A stretch of 64,000 nt of DNA from Catenovulum agarivorans DS-2 (GTDB taxonomy: Bacteria > Pseudomonadota > Gammaproteobacteria > Enterobacterales > Alteromonadaceae): the NCBI RefSeq assembly GCF_000568405.1, contig NZ_ARZY01000017.1, forward strand, positions 26,487 to 90,486. Direction: 5' to 3'. The position numbers and the translations under genes were made by a program. This document shows, piece by piece, positions 37,177-46,749 of the stretch. Position 1 is the stretch's first letter. Every line of letters starts with the position of its first letter. Below the pieces are notes generated by a model. The model was not told where the DNA came from, did not search any database, and saw only the letters and a program-made list of their open reading frames with translations.

Positions 37177-37262
37177 GGGAAGCGAAATCAAGGGAATAAG
37201 ATTAATTTTATGCTAATTTGCATGTATCATGCGTGTTTATTAGATAAGCTAAAGGTTAGAAA

Positions 37263-37535
37263 TTGAAAGAACTTGTTTCAATACATGAATTTTTGGTGTT
37301 GCCAGAAGATTTATCAGACTGGCATCAAGATAGTGAATTAGCTGCAGATAATTATAATGTCGCAATTCATTTATTGTACCAACAAGTAGAAGATGATATC
37401 GAAACCGAAACATTGTCTAGCTTACTAGAGCAGGTTTGGTATGCCTTAGCTGCGGACGAATATTTAACAGAATTTGAAGATGAGAACGAAATTATGGTTT
37501 GGGTTGAGCAGTTTTTGTCTCAGCAAGAATCATGA
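37263..37535 (+). CDS. Small acidic protein, unknown function
   Basis: A 90-residue acidic protein started at TTG 37263 with AAAGG upstream. It is mostly helical by appearance (ADNYNVAIHLLYQQVEDDIET; SLLEQVWYALAADEYL). There is no signal peptide or membrane segment. The frame ends 14 bases before proQ in the same direction, which supports its being a real, co-transcribed gene. I do not recognise a family. Confidence 0.6.
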   Translation: MKELVSIHEFLVLPEDLSDWHQDSELAADNYNVAIHLLYQQVEDDIETETLSSLLEQVWYALAADEYLTEFEDENEIMVWVEQFLSQQES

Positions 37536-37549
37536 TTATGGTGATATGA

Positions 37550-38245
37550 ATGCAACAAACTAATCAAGACGTAAAAAGTGAAACCCAAATGGAAACCGTA
37601 ACTACAGAGCAAACCGGGCAGGCAGACAAAATTAAAGACTCGCAAAAAGTTATCCAATATTTGTCAGAGCGATTCCCACAGTGCTTTTCAGCAAGTGGTG
37701 AAGCAAAACCGTTAAAAATCGGCATTTTTCAAGACATTGCCGCTCAATTATCCGAAGATGATCCTATCTCAAAGACCAGTCTACGAGCAGCGTTGCGCAA
37801 ATATACGTCTAGCTGGCGCTATTTAGCCAGTGTTAAAGAAGGCGCTCAACGGGTGGACTTAGCTGGTGCGGATGCAGGTTTAATTGAAGCTGAGCATGCT
37901 GAGCACGCGCAGACTCAGTTAGCTGAGAGTAAAAAGCGTGCAGCGGAAAATCGCAAGAAAAAAGCTCCTGCTCGTAAACCTCGCAACGCAGATAAAGCAA
38001 AAGATGGTGAAAGAAAGTTTTCCCCTCGTAAGCGAACCGCAAAGCCATCTGCGAAAATTCAATATAAGCGTAGAAGCAAACCAATCGAACCATTTAATGG
38101 TGAACTAAAGCTCGGAATGGAAATCAGAGTAAGTTTAGGCAATTCTCCTGTACCTTGTACGTTACGTGAAATAAACGGCGATGAAGTGGTGGTAGAAACC
38201 ACAACAGGAATGACAATTAAAACTGAAAAGAAAAACTTAGTTTAG
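37550..38245 (+). CDS. proQ: ProQ/FinO-domain RNA chaperone
   Basis: A 231-residue RNA-binding protein. Residues 30-125 form the FinO-type domain ([47 protein letters not shown]). A very basic linker with Lys/Arg/Ala-rich stretches follows, then a Tudor/Hfq-like C-terminal domain ([20 protein letters not shown]). That three-part layout is ProQ as in E. coli (232 residues). ProQ binds structured sRNAs and 3' ends of mRNAs. Immediate linkage to prc is conserved in E. coli. Confidence 0.94.
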   Translation: MQQTNQDVKSETQMETVTTEQTGQADKIKDSQKVIQYLSERFPQCFSASGEAKPLKIGIFQDIAAQLSEDDPISKTSLRAALRKYTSSWRYLASVKEGAQRVDLAGADAGLIEAEHAEHAQTQLAESKKRAAENRKKKAPARKPRNADKAKDGERKFSPRKRTAKPSAKIQYKRRSKPIEPFNGELKLGMEIRVSLGNSPVPCTLREINGDEVVVETTTGMTIKTEKKNLV

Positions 38246-38302
38246 GCTATAGTTTAGTAATAGAGTTTTAAATTTAGATTTATATCAGTTTGGAGTAGGT
38301 GT

Positions 38303-40348
38303 ATGAAGTTACTGTGTCGAGGCATATTACTTGGTTTGGCAATAACTTATGCTGGTAGTTCAGGTGCTATTAGCACGAGTAAAGATCCACTCGAATTACC
38401 CGATTTAGTTCAAGAAAGCCAACATGCTTTAGCCAGTAAACGTATTTATCACCTCTTTACTCGCGAACATTACAAGCGATTTGCAATGGACGATACCTTT
38501 TCAAAAAAGGTATTTGAGCGCTACGTCGATCAGCTCGATTACAATAAACAATTTTTCTTGCAAGCCGACATAGATGAAATGGCTAAGCATCAAAGCAAAT
38601 TTGATGAAGCTTTTTACCGCGGAAATCTTGATTTTGTTTATGACATGTTTGAACTCAATCTTGAGCGCCGCAAACAAATGTTTGAATATGCGTTGTCAAT
38701 CATATCTCAGGAAGAAGAAATGAAATTCGACAAGCAAGAGCTCTATTATTATGACCGAGAAGATAGCCCTTGGGCTAATGATATTGCCGAGTTAAAAGCT
38801 TATTGGTTGCAACGTGTTAAGTATGATGCTCTCAACTTAAAGTTAGCCGGGAAAGAATGGCCAAAAATTAAGGAGCTGCTAACAAAACGGTATACAACCG
38901 CCATTAAGCGCTTAGCACAGTCTCAAAGTGAAGATGTATTTCAAACGGTGATGAACGCGTTTGCGCGCAGTATTGAAGCACATACCAGTTATTTGTCGCC
39001 ACGTCGTGCAGATCGATTTCAAATGGAAATGAATTTGTCGTTAGAAGGAATAGGCGCCGTTTTATTTGCAGAAGATGATTACACTGTTATACGCAGTTTA
39101 GTTCCAGGTGGACCTGCAGACCGCTCTCAACAAATTAAGCCTGAAGATAAAATTGTCGGTGTTGCACAAGCTGATGAAGATTTTGTTGATGTGATCGGCT
39201 GGCGCTTAGACGATGTTGTAGAGCTGATTAAAGGTCCCAAGGGCACACAAGTTCGCTTACAGCTACTTAAAGGTGGTTCTGCCGACAATGAAACTGTGGT
39301 TGTAAAGTTGGTACGTGACAAAATTAAACTAGAAGATCGAGCGGCCGACTCAAAGGTTTATACGCCAGAGTCGGGCCCTTACAAAGGTCGTAAGTTAGGT
39401 GTCATTGAAATACCAAGCTTTTACTCTGGTTTAACTCGTGATGTTGTTAAGCTACTTGAAACCCTGCAAGAAGAGAAAGTTGAAGGTATTGTTATCGACT
39501 TGCGTGGCAACGGCGGTGGCTCTCTACCAGAATCAATTAACCTTACTGGATTATTTATTGAAAAAGGCCCTGTGGTACAAGTTCGCAGTGTCGGTAATCG
39601 TATCGATGTGCAAAATGATCGTGATCCTCGAGTGTTTTACCATGGGCCTCTCATGGTAATGGTTGACCGCTATAGCGCATCTGCTTCTGAAATCTTTTCG
39701 GCGGCGATCCAAGATTATGATCGCGGTGTTGTCCTAGGCGAACAAACCTTTGGTAAAGGTACAGTGCAACAACATAGGTCATTAGAAAAGAGATTTGATT
39801 TGCTGGAAAAGCCGCTTGGGCATATTCAATATACCTTTGCTAAATTTTATCGTATAAATGGTGGCAGTACACAAAACCGCGGTGTTATCCCAGATATTTT
39901 ATTCCCTTCTGCAATCGATCCTGAAGAGTGGGGTGAGAGCAAAGAAGACAATGCGTTACCTTGGGACAAAATAAGAAGTGCCAATTATCAACCAGTTGGT
40001 TTAATCAGTGATAACGAAGTACAAGCATTGATTGCGAAACATCAGCAGCGGATAAAAGCTGACCCAGAGTTTATTTATATTTTTGAAGACATTGAAGAAT
40101 ATAAAAAGAACAAAGATAAAAAATATCAGTCGTTGAATGAAGCCGAGCGTAAAAAAGAACGTGATGAAGCCAAAGCCACGCGTTTAAAGCGGGCAAATGA
40201 GCGATTAGTCCGTCAAGGTAAAGAGAAAGTTGAAGACGTCGACGATATCCCAGAAGAAATCGAAGAGTATGATGTTTTCTTAAATGAAACGGCTAACATT
40301 ATGTTTGACTATATTGGCTTGAACAAGTTAGCAAAAAATAACAAATAA
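38303..40348 (+). CDS. prc: Tail-specific protease Prc (Tsp)
   Basis: A 681-residue periplasmic S41 protease (E. coli 682). A signal peptide (MKLLCRGILLGLAITYAGSSGA) is followed by a helical N-domain, a PDZ domain (LEGIGAVLFAEDDYTVIRSL, about residues 240-335) and the catalytic core. The Ser-Lys dyad is visible: serine in DRYSASASEIF, near residue 460, and lysine in QTFGKGTVQQ, near residue 485. It degrades proteins with apolar C-terminal tails and regulates peptidoglycan hydrolases. A GGAGTAG site precedes the ATG. It lies downstream of proQ. Confidence 0.96.
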   Translation: MKLLCRGILLGLAITYAGSSGAISTSKDPLELPDLVQESQHALASKRIYHLFTREHYKRFAMDDTFSKKVFERYVDQLDYNKQFFLQADIDEMAKHQSKFDEAFYRGNLDFVYDMFELNLERRKQMFEYALSIISQEEEMKFDKQELYYYDREDSPWANDIAELKAYWLQRVKYDALNLKLAGKEWPKIKELLTKRYTTAIKRLAQSQSEDVFQTVMNAFARSIEAHTSYLSPRRADRFQMEMNLSLEGIGAVLFAEDDYTVIRSLVPGGPADRSQQIKPEDKIVGVAQADEDFVDVIGWRLDDVVELIKGPKGTQVRLQLLKGGSADNETVVVKLVRDKIKLEDRAADSKVYTPESGPYKGRKLGVIEIPSFYSGLTRDVVKLLETLQEEKVEGIVIDLRGNGGGSLPESINLTGLFIEKGPVVQVRSVGNRIDVQNDRDPRVFYHGPLMVMVDRYSASASEIFSAAIQDYDRGVVLGEQTFGKGTVQQHRSLEKRFDLLEKPLGHIQYTFAKFYRINGGSTQNRGVIPDILFPSAIDPEEWGESKEDNALPWDKIRSANYQPVGLISDNEVQALIAKHQQRIKADPEFIYIFEDIEEYKKNKDKKYQSLNEAERKKERDEAKATRLKRANERLVRQGKEKVEDVDDIPEEIEEYDVFLNETANIMFDYIGLNKLAKNNK

Positions 40349-40355
40349 AAAAATC

Positions 40356-40389
40356 AAAGGCTTTATGTGCAACCACATAAAGCCTTTTT
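40356..40389 (+). terminator. Terminator after prc
   Basis: AAAGGCTTTATGTG / CACATAAAGCCTTT, a 14-pair stem with a four-base loop, then TTC. It starts eight bases after the prc stop. Confidence 0.88.
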
Positions 40390-40448
40390 CATATCTAATT
40401 TTCGCAAACCTCGAAGTAACTACAATCATTAACTCATTGGAGTGAGTC

Positions 40449-41828
40449 ATGTCTGACAAACAACAATCTATTCATAGCCAATGGTCGAATAAATTAACCT
40501 ACATATTGGCCGCAACGGGCGCTGCAGTCGGTTTAGGCAATATATGGAAGTTTCCCTATATTATGGGAGAAAATGGCGGTGGCGCATTCGTACTTGTGTA
40601 TTTAGCTTGCATCGCTCTTGTGGGCATTCCAATAATGATCGCCGAAGTTTATTTGGGGAAAAAAGGTCGATTAAGCCCAATGCGATCAGTTGCCAAAGTT
40701 GCTCAGCAGAATAAAGCGTCACCACTATGGCAGTTAGCTGGTGGAATGGGGGTTCTGGCCGGGTATTTAATTTTATCGTTTTACGCCGTTGTTGCGGGTT
40801 GGGCATGCGCCTACATATTTAAGGCCGTTAAAGGCGAATTTGCAGGCCAAGACTCGCAGGCATTGCAACAAACATTCGCTAACTTTATCTCCGAGCCAAG
40901 TTCTTTGCTGATTTGGACAAGTTGTATACTGGCTTTAACAGTGTTTGTGGTTGCGCGTGGTTTGCAAGCTGGTTTAGAAAAAGCGACTCGGTTTATGATG
41001 CCAGCTATGTTGTTGTTGCTGATTATTATCGTGGCTTATTCCAGCTTGTATGGCGACATGGCCGCAACAATCAGCTTTATGTTTGCACCCGATTTTAGCA
41101 AATTGACTGTTGAAAGTGTTTTAACCGCGTTAGGCCACTCGTTTTTTTCTCTGAGTCTAGCGTCTGGCATTATGATTATGTATGGCGCCTACTTGCCTGA
41201 AAAAACGTCAATTGTTAAAACTTCACTATGGATTGCTTGTGCCGATACGTTAGTCGCCTTGTTGGCTGGGTTAGCAATATTTCCTATTGTATTTGCCAAT
41301 GGTTTAGAGCCAGGAGCTGGACCCGGATTAATTTTTGTTACTCTGCCGCTCGCTTTTGGACAAATGCCAGCAGGGCAACTCATTGGTAGTGTATTTTTTA
41401 TTATGCTGGTATTTGCCGCGTTTACCTCCGCCATCGCGTTGATTGAATCTAGTGTTGCTTGGTTAGTTGAAAAGTGCGGATTTAGAAGGGTTCAGGCCGC
41501 TATTGTTGCAGGTATAGGTTTGTGGGTATTAAGTTTGCTCAGTGTATACAGTTTTGCCCCAGACACCTGGGCAACAACCGATTTGTTTGGTGAAAGCAAG
41601 TCCTATTTTGATGTGCTGGATTATTTTACTTCAAATATATTATTGCCGTTAGGTGGTTTATTTATCGCATTGTTTGTTGGGTGGAAAGTGAATAAGTCAG
41701 AGCTAGCGAGCGAATTAAATATTTCTCAGGCAATTTTTCAACTATTGGTGTTGTTGCTTAAAGTTGTTACGCCTATCTTTATCATTGCCGTGTTTTTAAA
41801 CCTTATTGGTGTTGTTCAGTTTAGTTAG
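40449..41828 (+). CDS. Sodium-dependent transporter, NSS (SNF) family
   Basis: A 459-residue membrane protein with about 11-12 helices. The TM1 signature GAAVGLGNIWKFPYIMGENGGGAF (read in two parts) contains the sodium and substrate-binding unwound segment of LeuT-type carriers. LGHSFFSLSLASGIMIMYGAY is the corresponding TM6 region. Substrates of bacterial NSS proteins are mainly amino acids; which one cannot be read here. It lies alone between prc and pepN. Confidence 0.92.
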   Translation: MSDKQQSIHSQWSNKLTYILAATGAAVGLGNIWKFPYIMGENGGGAFVLVYLACIALVGIPIMIAEVYLGKKGRLSPMRSVAKVAQQNKASPLWQLAGGMGVLAGYLILSFYAVVAGWACAYIFKAVKGEFAGQDSQALQQTFANFISEPSSLLIWTSCILALTVFVVARGLQAGLEKATRFMMPAMLLLLIIIVAYSSLYGDMAATISFMFAPDFSKLTVESVLTALGHSFFSLSLASGIMIMYGAYLPEKTSIVKTSLWIACADTLVALLAGLAIFPIVFANGLEPGAGPGLIFVTLPLAFGQMPAGQLIGSVFFIMLVFAAFTSAIALIESSVAWLVEKCGFRRVQAAIVAGIGLWVLSLLSVYSFAPDTWATTDLFGESKSYFDVLDYFTSNILLPLGGLFIALFVGWKVNKSELASELNISQAIFQLLVLLLKVVTPIFIIAVFLNLIGVVQFS

Positions 41829-41854
41829 AAAATTGCCTTATTTTTGGAGTTGTT

Positions 41855-44455
41855 ATGACAATGCAAGCTAAGTATTTAAAAGATTATCAAGCACCAGACT
41901 ATTTGGTGGACACCATTGAACTTACAGTAGAGTTGTTAGCAGAAAAAACTTTAGTTGAATCAAAAGTTCACTATAAAAAAGCGAATCCAACTGCAACCTG
42001 CTTAATCTTAAATGGTGAACAACAAAAAGTGCTCAGTGTGTTGCTGGATGGTCGAGCGCTAGCGGCGAGCGATTACCTGCTCACGGATGAAGCTATGCAG
42101 CTTGATAATTTACCAGATAGCTTCGAATTAACCATCAAAACAGAGATTGATCCTGTAAACAATACATCGCTTGAAGGTTTGTACTTGTCTGCTGGAGCAT
42201 ACTGTACTCAGTGTGAAGCGGAAGGTTTTCGTAAAATAACCTATTATCAAGATCGCCCTGATGTGCTGGCGGTATTTACCACACATATAATTGCAGACCA
42301 ATCGGAGTTTCCGTATTTATTATCCAACGGTAACAAAGTTGCAGAGCAGCAGCTCAGCGATGGCCGCACTCAAGTGACTTGGCAAGACCCATTTCCAAAA
42401 CCTTGTTATTTGTTTGCACTGGTTGCTGGTGATTTTGATTGTTTGGCAGATACTTACACAACTAAATCGGGACGTGAAGTTAAACTAGAGTTGTTTGTCG
42501 ACAAAGGTAACTTAAAACGCGCAGCACATGCGATGAGCTCATTAAAGACTTCAATGCAATGGGATGAACAACGTTTTGGTTTAGAGTATGACCTAGACGT
42601 ATATATGATAGTTGCAGTCGACTTCTTTAATATGGGGGCGATGGAAAACAAAGGCTTAAATGTATTTAACTCTAAATGTGTCTTAGCCGACCAAGACAGT
42701 GCGACAGATGCTGATTATTTAAGTATTGAATCAATTGTGGGACACGAGTATTTCCACAATTGGACAGGTAACAGAGTAACTTGTCGTGACTGGTTCCAAC
42801 TAAGCCTAAAAGAAGGTTTAACCGTATTTAGAGACCAAGAATTTAGCATGGATTTAGGCTCTAGAGCAGTAAACCGTATACATCAAGTTAAGGTTATGCG
42901 TGAGCATCAATTTGCTGAAGACGCTGGTCCTATGTCACATCCGATACGGCCTGAATCAGTCATAGAAATGAATAATTTTTACACAGTGACTGTATACGAT
43001 AAAGGTGCAGAAGTCATTCGTATGATGCACAGTATTGTCGGCGAACAAGGTTTTCAAGCTGGCATGAAATTGTACTTCCAGCGCCATGATGGACAAGCTG
43101 TTACTTGCGATGACTTTGTTGCAGCCATGCAGGATGCCAACAATGCCGACTTGTCATTATTTAAGCGTTGGTATAGCCAAAGTGGTACACCAGAGGTAAA
43201 AGCAGATATCCGTTACTCTAATGGCACACTCAGTGTCACATTGGCGCAACACACCCCATCGACAGCCGACCAGCAAGAGAAATTGCCCTTGCATATACCA
43301 GTTAATGTGGCATTTTTTGACGCGCAAGGTCAGCTATTAACGGATATTGCAGGTGGAGCCGAACAAGTTTTACATCTAACCCAAGCACAACAAACTTTTG
43401 AGTTCGCAGTTGCGAGCCAACCATATGTTAGTTTGTTACGTGATTTTTCAGCGCCTGTTAAACTATCATACAATTATTCTGATGAAGCTTTGTCGTGCCT
43501 CATTCCTGCCGAAACCAGTCAATACACCAAGTGGGAATTAATGCAGGCGCTATACAATAAACACTTGCTTGCTAAAATCACAAATCAAAATTATCAGTTT
43601 CCAACGGTTATAGGTGATACCATCAAAGCATTGATGGCGGATGACCAAACAGACAAAGCTTTATTGGCAGAAATTCTGTCGGTACCTAGTGTCAATAGTT
43701 TATTAGAAATCGCCAGTGGTGCGACAATTGATGCGGTAATTGATGCACAAAAAGCGCTAAAAAACATGTTAGCGAGTACTTTACAAGCTGAGTTACAAAG
43801 CTGCTATCAGCAAAATCATATAGGCAAATATCAATATAGCCAAAATGCGATTGCCCAGCGGTCACTGGCCAATGCTTGCCTTGGTTTGTTGGCGGTAAAT
43901 GCTAAATCGACAAAAAATATAACGCTAGTTGAATTGGTTAATCAACAATATCAAACAGCGGATAATATGACAGATAAGTTAGCGGCAATGTCTGCTGCAA
44001 GCATTATTGGCGGAGAACTGTTTGCTGGGATCATCCAGCACTTTGATCAACAATGGCGTGGAGATGCTTTGGTTATGGATAAGTGGTTTGCAGTGCAAGC
44101 ACGCCAAGATGTAGATGATATTTTGGACAAGATTGAACAATTGCAATCTCACCCTGATTTTAACTGGAACAATCCAAATCGAGTTAGAGCTTTAATTGGA
44201 CAATTTGCTATGTTTAATCCAGTGCAGTTCCACCACAGTAGTGGGCGAGGGTATCGTTTTTTAGCACAGGTTATTCAAAAAATGAATGCCATTAACCCTC
44301 AAGTCGCAGCTCGAATGATCACGCCTTTAATTCAATTTTCCAAATTAGACGATGCGCGTATTCAAATCATTCGTGAAGAGCTGGCTAAGTTAGCTGAACT
44401 ACCTAAACTTTCTAAAGACTTGTTTGAAAAAATATCCAAGGCGTTGCAACAATAA
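41855..44455 (+). CDS. pepN: Aminopeptidase N
   Basis: An 866-residue M1 zinc aminopeptidase (E. coli 870) aligning by eye over its whole length. The substrate N-terminus motif is GAMENKGLNVFNSKCVLA. Zinc ligands are in VGHEYFHNWTGNRVTCRDWF and the later glutamate in LKEGLTVFRDQEF. ITYYQDRPDVLAVFTT is another block shared with E. coli. It has broad neutral/basic amino-acid specificity in peptide turnover and is cytoplasmic. GGAG lies eight bases before the ATG. A DUF2835 gene follows, as in relatives. Confidence 0.97.
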   Translation: MTMQAKYLKDYQAPDYLVDTIELTVELLAEKTLVESKVHYKKANPTATCLILNGEQQKVLSVLLDGRALAASDYLLTDEAMQLDNLPDSFELTIKTEIDPVNNTSLEGLYLSAGAYCTQCEAEGFRKITYYQDRPDVLAVFTTHIIADQSEFPYLLSNGNKVAEQQLSDGRTQVTWQDPFPKPCYLFALVAGDFDCLADTYTTKSGREVKLELFVDKGNLKRAAHAMSSLKTSMQWDEQRFGLEYDLDVYMIVAVDFFNMGAMENKGLNVFNSKCVLADQDSATDADYLSIESIVGHEYFHNWTGNRVTCRDWFQLSLKEGLTVFRDQEFSMDLGSRAVNRIHQVKVMREHQFAEDAGPMSHPIRPESVIEMNNFYTVTVYDKGAEVIRMMHSIVGEQGFQAGMKLYFQRHDGQAVTCDDFVAAMQDANNADLSLFKRWYSQSGTPEVKADIRYSNGTLSVTLAQHTPSTADQQEKLPLHIPVNVAFFDAQGQLLTDIAGGAEQVLHLTQAQQTFEFAVASQPYVSLLRDFSAPVKLSYNYSDEALSCLIPAETSQYTKWELMQALYNKHLLAKITNQNYQFPTVIGDTIKALMADDQTDKALLAEILSVPSVNSLLEIASGATIDAVIDAQKALKNMLASTLQAELQSCYQQNHIGKYQYSQNAIAQRSLANACLGLLAVNAKSTKNITLVELVNQQYQTADNMTDKLAAMSAASIIGGELFAGIIQHFDQQWRGDALVMDKWFAVQARQDVDDILDKIEQLQSHPDFNWNNPNRVRALIGQFAMFNPVQFHHSSGRGYRFLAQVIQKMNAINPQVAARMITPLIQFSKLDDARIQIIREELAKLAELPKLSKDLFEKISKALQQ

Positions 44456-44480
44456 CAATCTTATTCAGCAGTGAATCAAA

Positions 44481-44705
44481 ATGCTTAGTAGCTATTTTTT
44501 TACTTTGGATGTCAGTTACACCGAATGCCAGAGTCTTTACTCTGGCTCCTTTTTTGACGTCGTGTTGGTCGCAGAAAACGGCACACGTGTTCAAGTACCT
44601 ATCAACTTGCTTAAGCAACATATCAATAGCCGAGGCATATACGGACGCTTTCGTTTGTTAACCGATCAAAACCACAAAGCGATTGCGTTTGAGCGCTTGA
44701 GGTAA
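44481..44705 (+). CDS. DUF2835 family small protein
   Basis: A 74-residue protein. The pattern YFFTLDVSYTECQSLYSG, then V-V-AENGTRVQVPINLLKQHI and GIYGRFRLLTDQNHKA matches what I recall of the DUF2835 family, typically encoded right after pepN in Shewanella and Alteromonas relatives. Function is unknown. It begins 25 bases after pepN and is probably co-transcribed. Confidence 0.78.
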   Translation: MLSSYFFTLDVSYTECQSLYSGSFFDVVLVAENGTRVQVPINLLKQHINSRGIYGRFRLLTDQNHKAIAFERLR

Positions 44706-44813
44706 TGGTTCTCATATTGGCACTTTCACTATTTTCTATCGTCAAATTGCGGCAAAGTTAGCAATAATCTGACGAAATAATCGCAATTTGTTCAATCTGG
44801 ATTAAAGTTAAAT

Positions 44814-45010
44814 AACCTGAACTTTGGATAACAAGTTAGCTAATACGTTGTAATGTCTAGTAAAGCTTATTAATAACCCTTCTAGGGAGATAATTATGCT
44901 TAGAGCAAGGCGAGTTTGTGTACGTAATAGCTGGCTATTACTAGCAAAGTCAACGCTGTTATAAGGATAAATAGCCCCTAGAAAGCAAGTTGTTATCCAG
45001 AGTTCAGGTT
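44814..45010. mobile_element. MITE-like element with 25-base terminal inverted repeats
   Basis: A 197-base element. The left end AACCTGAACTTTGGATAACA is mirrored by the right end TGTTATCCAGAGTTCAGGTT with few mismatches. AAAT flanks both sides. It encodes no transposase; the only internal frame is a 22-codon one (44895-44963) behind AGGGAG, probably meaningless. Its right 50 bases nearly equal the 59-base element at 16993. It fills most of the 356-base gap between the DUF2835 gene and the lipoprotein gene and ends 51 bases before the latter's start, so it could carry part of the promoter. Confidence 0.75.
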
Positions 45011-45061
45011 AAATATATTCGTAATAAAGATGTGTTTGGAACAATATCTAAAGGTATGCTG

Positions 45062-46621
45062 ATGAATAATAAATATAAACTTTCTATAATCGCTGCTGGC
45101 TTATTGACAGCAGGTTGTTCGCTCGATGTTCGCGTAGACGATGAAACGTCTGATGAACAAACCACTATTCAAGGTGACAAAGTATTCCCAACAGGTTTAA
45201 TGGTTGCGTCACCCTTTGCAGATGAAGCTGATAGCTCGCAAACAACCAGCACAGCTAAACGAGGTGGTGGCACTATTCCGCATTATATATGGGCAACTAA
45301 GCGGATTGGGCGCGTATTGGATGGTACAACGCCATTGCGCGACGAGTTTAATGTTGATTCATTTTATCGAACAGGCGGTAGAGCCGAATGTTTTGGACCG
45401 CAGGTGACTTTTCAGGGGCATCCTGATGCAACTTCGTCCGACATGGAAGATGGTACCTTGCCAGGCGGTGATCTGGGTATTTGGCTGGTTGAAAATGAAT
45501 TTGGGCAAGCTTGTGTGGTAGCACAAACCAACAGTTTGTTACGCGGTGTACAAGCTCGTTCTCGTATGGCTTTGATGACTTTGGCAAGTTTAGTGTCTGT
45601 TGCCAACAGTGAAGGTGAGACTTTGCCAGAAGATGGTGAACACTTAGATTTGACCGTTGCAATGGATAATCAAGGCATAATGGATGTTAGTTTTAATGAT
45701 GCGAGTATCAGCAAAAACGCTGGGGTATGGACTTATACCGTCGATTTGGATTACAGAGTTGATGGGCAAGACTATGCGATTTGGTTACAAATGACCCACG
45801 AGCCGACAACTGACTTTGATGTATACCAAGGAAACTTACAGTATTTGGTTGAAGGGAATGAAACTGTTAGTAGGATTCAATTTCCAGGTGGTAACTGCCA
45901 ACAGAGCGAGCGTACCTTGGCGGGCTCTCTTTCATATGATCGAGATGGTGACAGTATGTCAATGCAAGCTCGGGCGGCCACGTTATGTGGACACAGTGTT
46001 GCAAATACCTTTGATGCAGATGGCATAGTTGATCCGAGCAATAAATATGCTAGTAGCAGCAATGCTGATGGTTGGAGTGAAAATTTCAGTATTTTTGGTG
46101 CTGAATTTGATGTTTCAACTATCGAAGGCGACTATGCATATGCGTGGCAAGCTGGGGTTAATGATTCAAACAGCCGGATATTGTTGGTTGGAATAAACGA
46201 TCCTGATTTAGCCAATGGCGAAGGCCACTTTGGTTATGGTGAACAAATTGAAAACACTGACGGTTGGATTGAAGGTTTTATTTGTAACTGGGCAGCGCCT
46301 GGCGCTAGCCACGGTTTAATATCAGCGACACAACGGCAAGCGTTTGAATATGATGAATCAAGCCGAGTTTATATGGGTACAGACCATAGAGCAAACATAG
46401 AATATGCGCCGACTAGTAGCTGTGAATATGATGGCTTAACAAACTTTGTGTTTGATATTGATGCCAGTGGCACCTTAGGTGACATAATTGCCGAAGACGC
46501 TTCTCTATCGTTTACCAGTGATTTATGGAGCCCGACAGACACCACTCATACACTACCACAAGGTCTACAAGCTAGGGGGATAAATGTACCAACGATTCCA
46601 TATGGTTGGCCAGCACCTTAG
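45062..46621 (+). CDS. Predicted lipoprotein, unknown function
   Basis: With ATG 45062 (AAAGG seven bases upstream) the product is 519 residues; the longer frame begins inside the MITE-like element and is rejected. The signal peptide MNNKYKLSIIAAGLLTAGC ends in a lipobox with the acceptor cysteine near residue 19, followed by an acidic linker. The body is acidic and beta-rich, with several Cys (AECFGPQ, GQACVVAQ, FPGGNCQQ, ATLCGHSV, GFICNWAAP, TSSCEYDG) that could form disulfides, which suits a periplasmic or surface location. No family is recognised. It stands between DUF2835 and cspD. Confidence 0.68.
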   Translation: MNNKYKLSIIAAGLLTAGCSLDVRVDDETSDEQTTIQGDKVFPTGLMVASPFADEADSSQTTSTAKRGGGTIPHYIWATKRIGRVLDGTTPLRDEFNVDSFYRTGGRAECFGPQVTFQGHPDATSSDMEDGTLPGGDLGIWLVENEFGQACVVAQTNSLLRGVQARSRMALMTLASLVSVANSEGETLPEDGEHLDLTVAMDNQGIMDVSFNDASISKNAGVWTYTVDLDYRVDGQDYAIWLQMTHEPTTDFDVYQGNLQYLVEGNETVSRIQFPGGNCQQSERTLAGSLSYDRDGDSMSMQARAATLCGHSVANTFDADGIVDPSNKYASSSNADGWSENFSIFGAEFDVSTIEGDYAYAWQAGVNDSNSRILLVGINDPDLANGEGHFGYGEQIENTDGWIEGFICNWAAPGASHGLISATQRQAFEYDESSRVYMGTDHRANIEYAPTSSCEYDGLTNFVFDIDASGTLGDIIAEDASLSFTSDLWSPTDTTHTLPQGLQARGINVPTIPYGWPAP

Positions 46622-46630
46622 CAATATTTT

Positions 46631-46668
46631 AAAATAAAGGCATTGGTAAGCTAATGCCTTTATTTTTA
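46631..46668 (+). terminator. Terminator after the lipoprotein gene
   Basis: AAAATAAAGGCATT / AATGCCTTTATTTT, 14-pair stem with eight-base loop, followed by TAT. It starts ten bases after the stop. Confidence 0.82.
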
Positions 46669-46690
46669 TACATAATTTGTTGCGAATATA

Positions 46691-46716
46691 AAAAAAGCAG
46701 CTTAAGCTGCTTTTTT
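46691..46716 (-). terminator. Terminator after cspD
   Basis: AAAAAAGCAGCTT directly abuts AAGCTGCTTTTTT, a perfect 26-base palindrome with a T-run on either strand. It lies 33 bases past the cspD stop. Confidence 0.85.
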
Positions 46717-46749
46717 CAAGTTAAATCAGATAGCTGATTAACCTAAAGG

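Noticed and set aside
44895..44963. 22-codon frame with a ribosome-site-like sequence inside the MITE-like element
   Set aside because: Too short, no support for expression, and the element is explained by its inverted ends.
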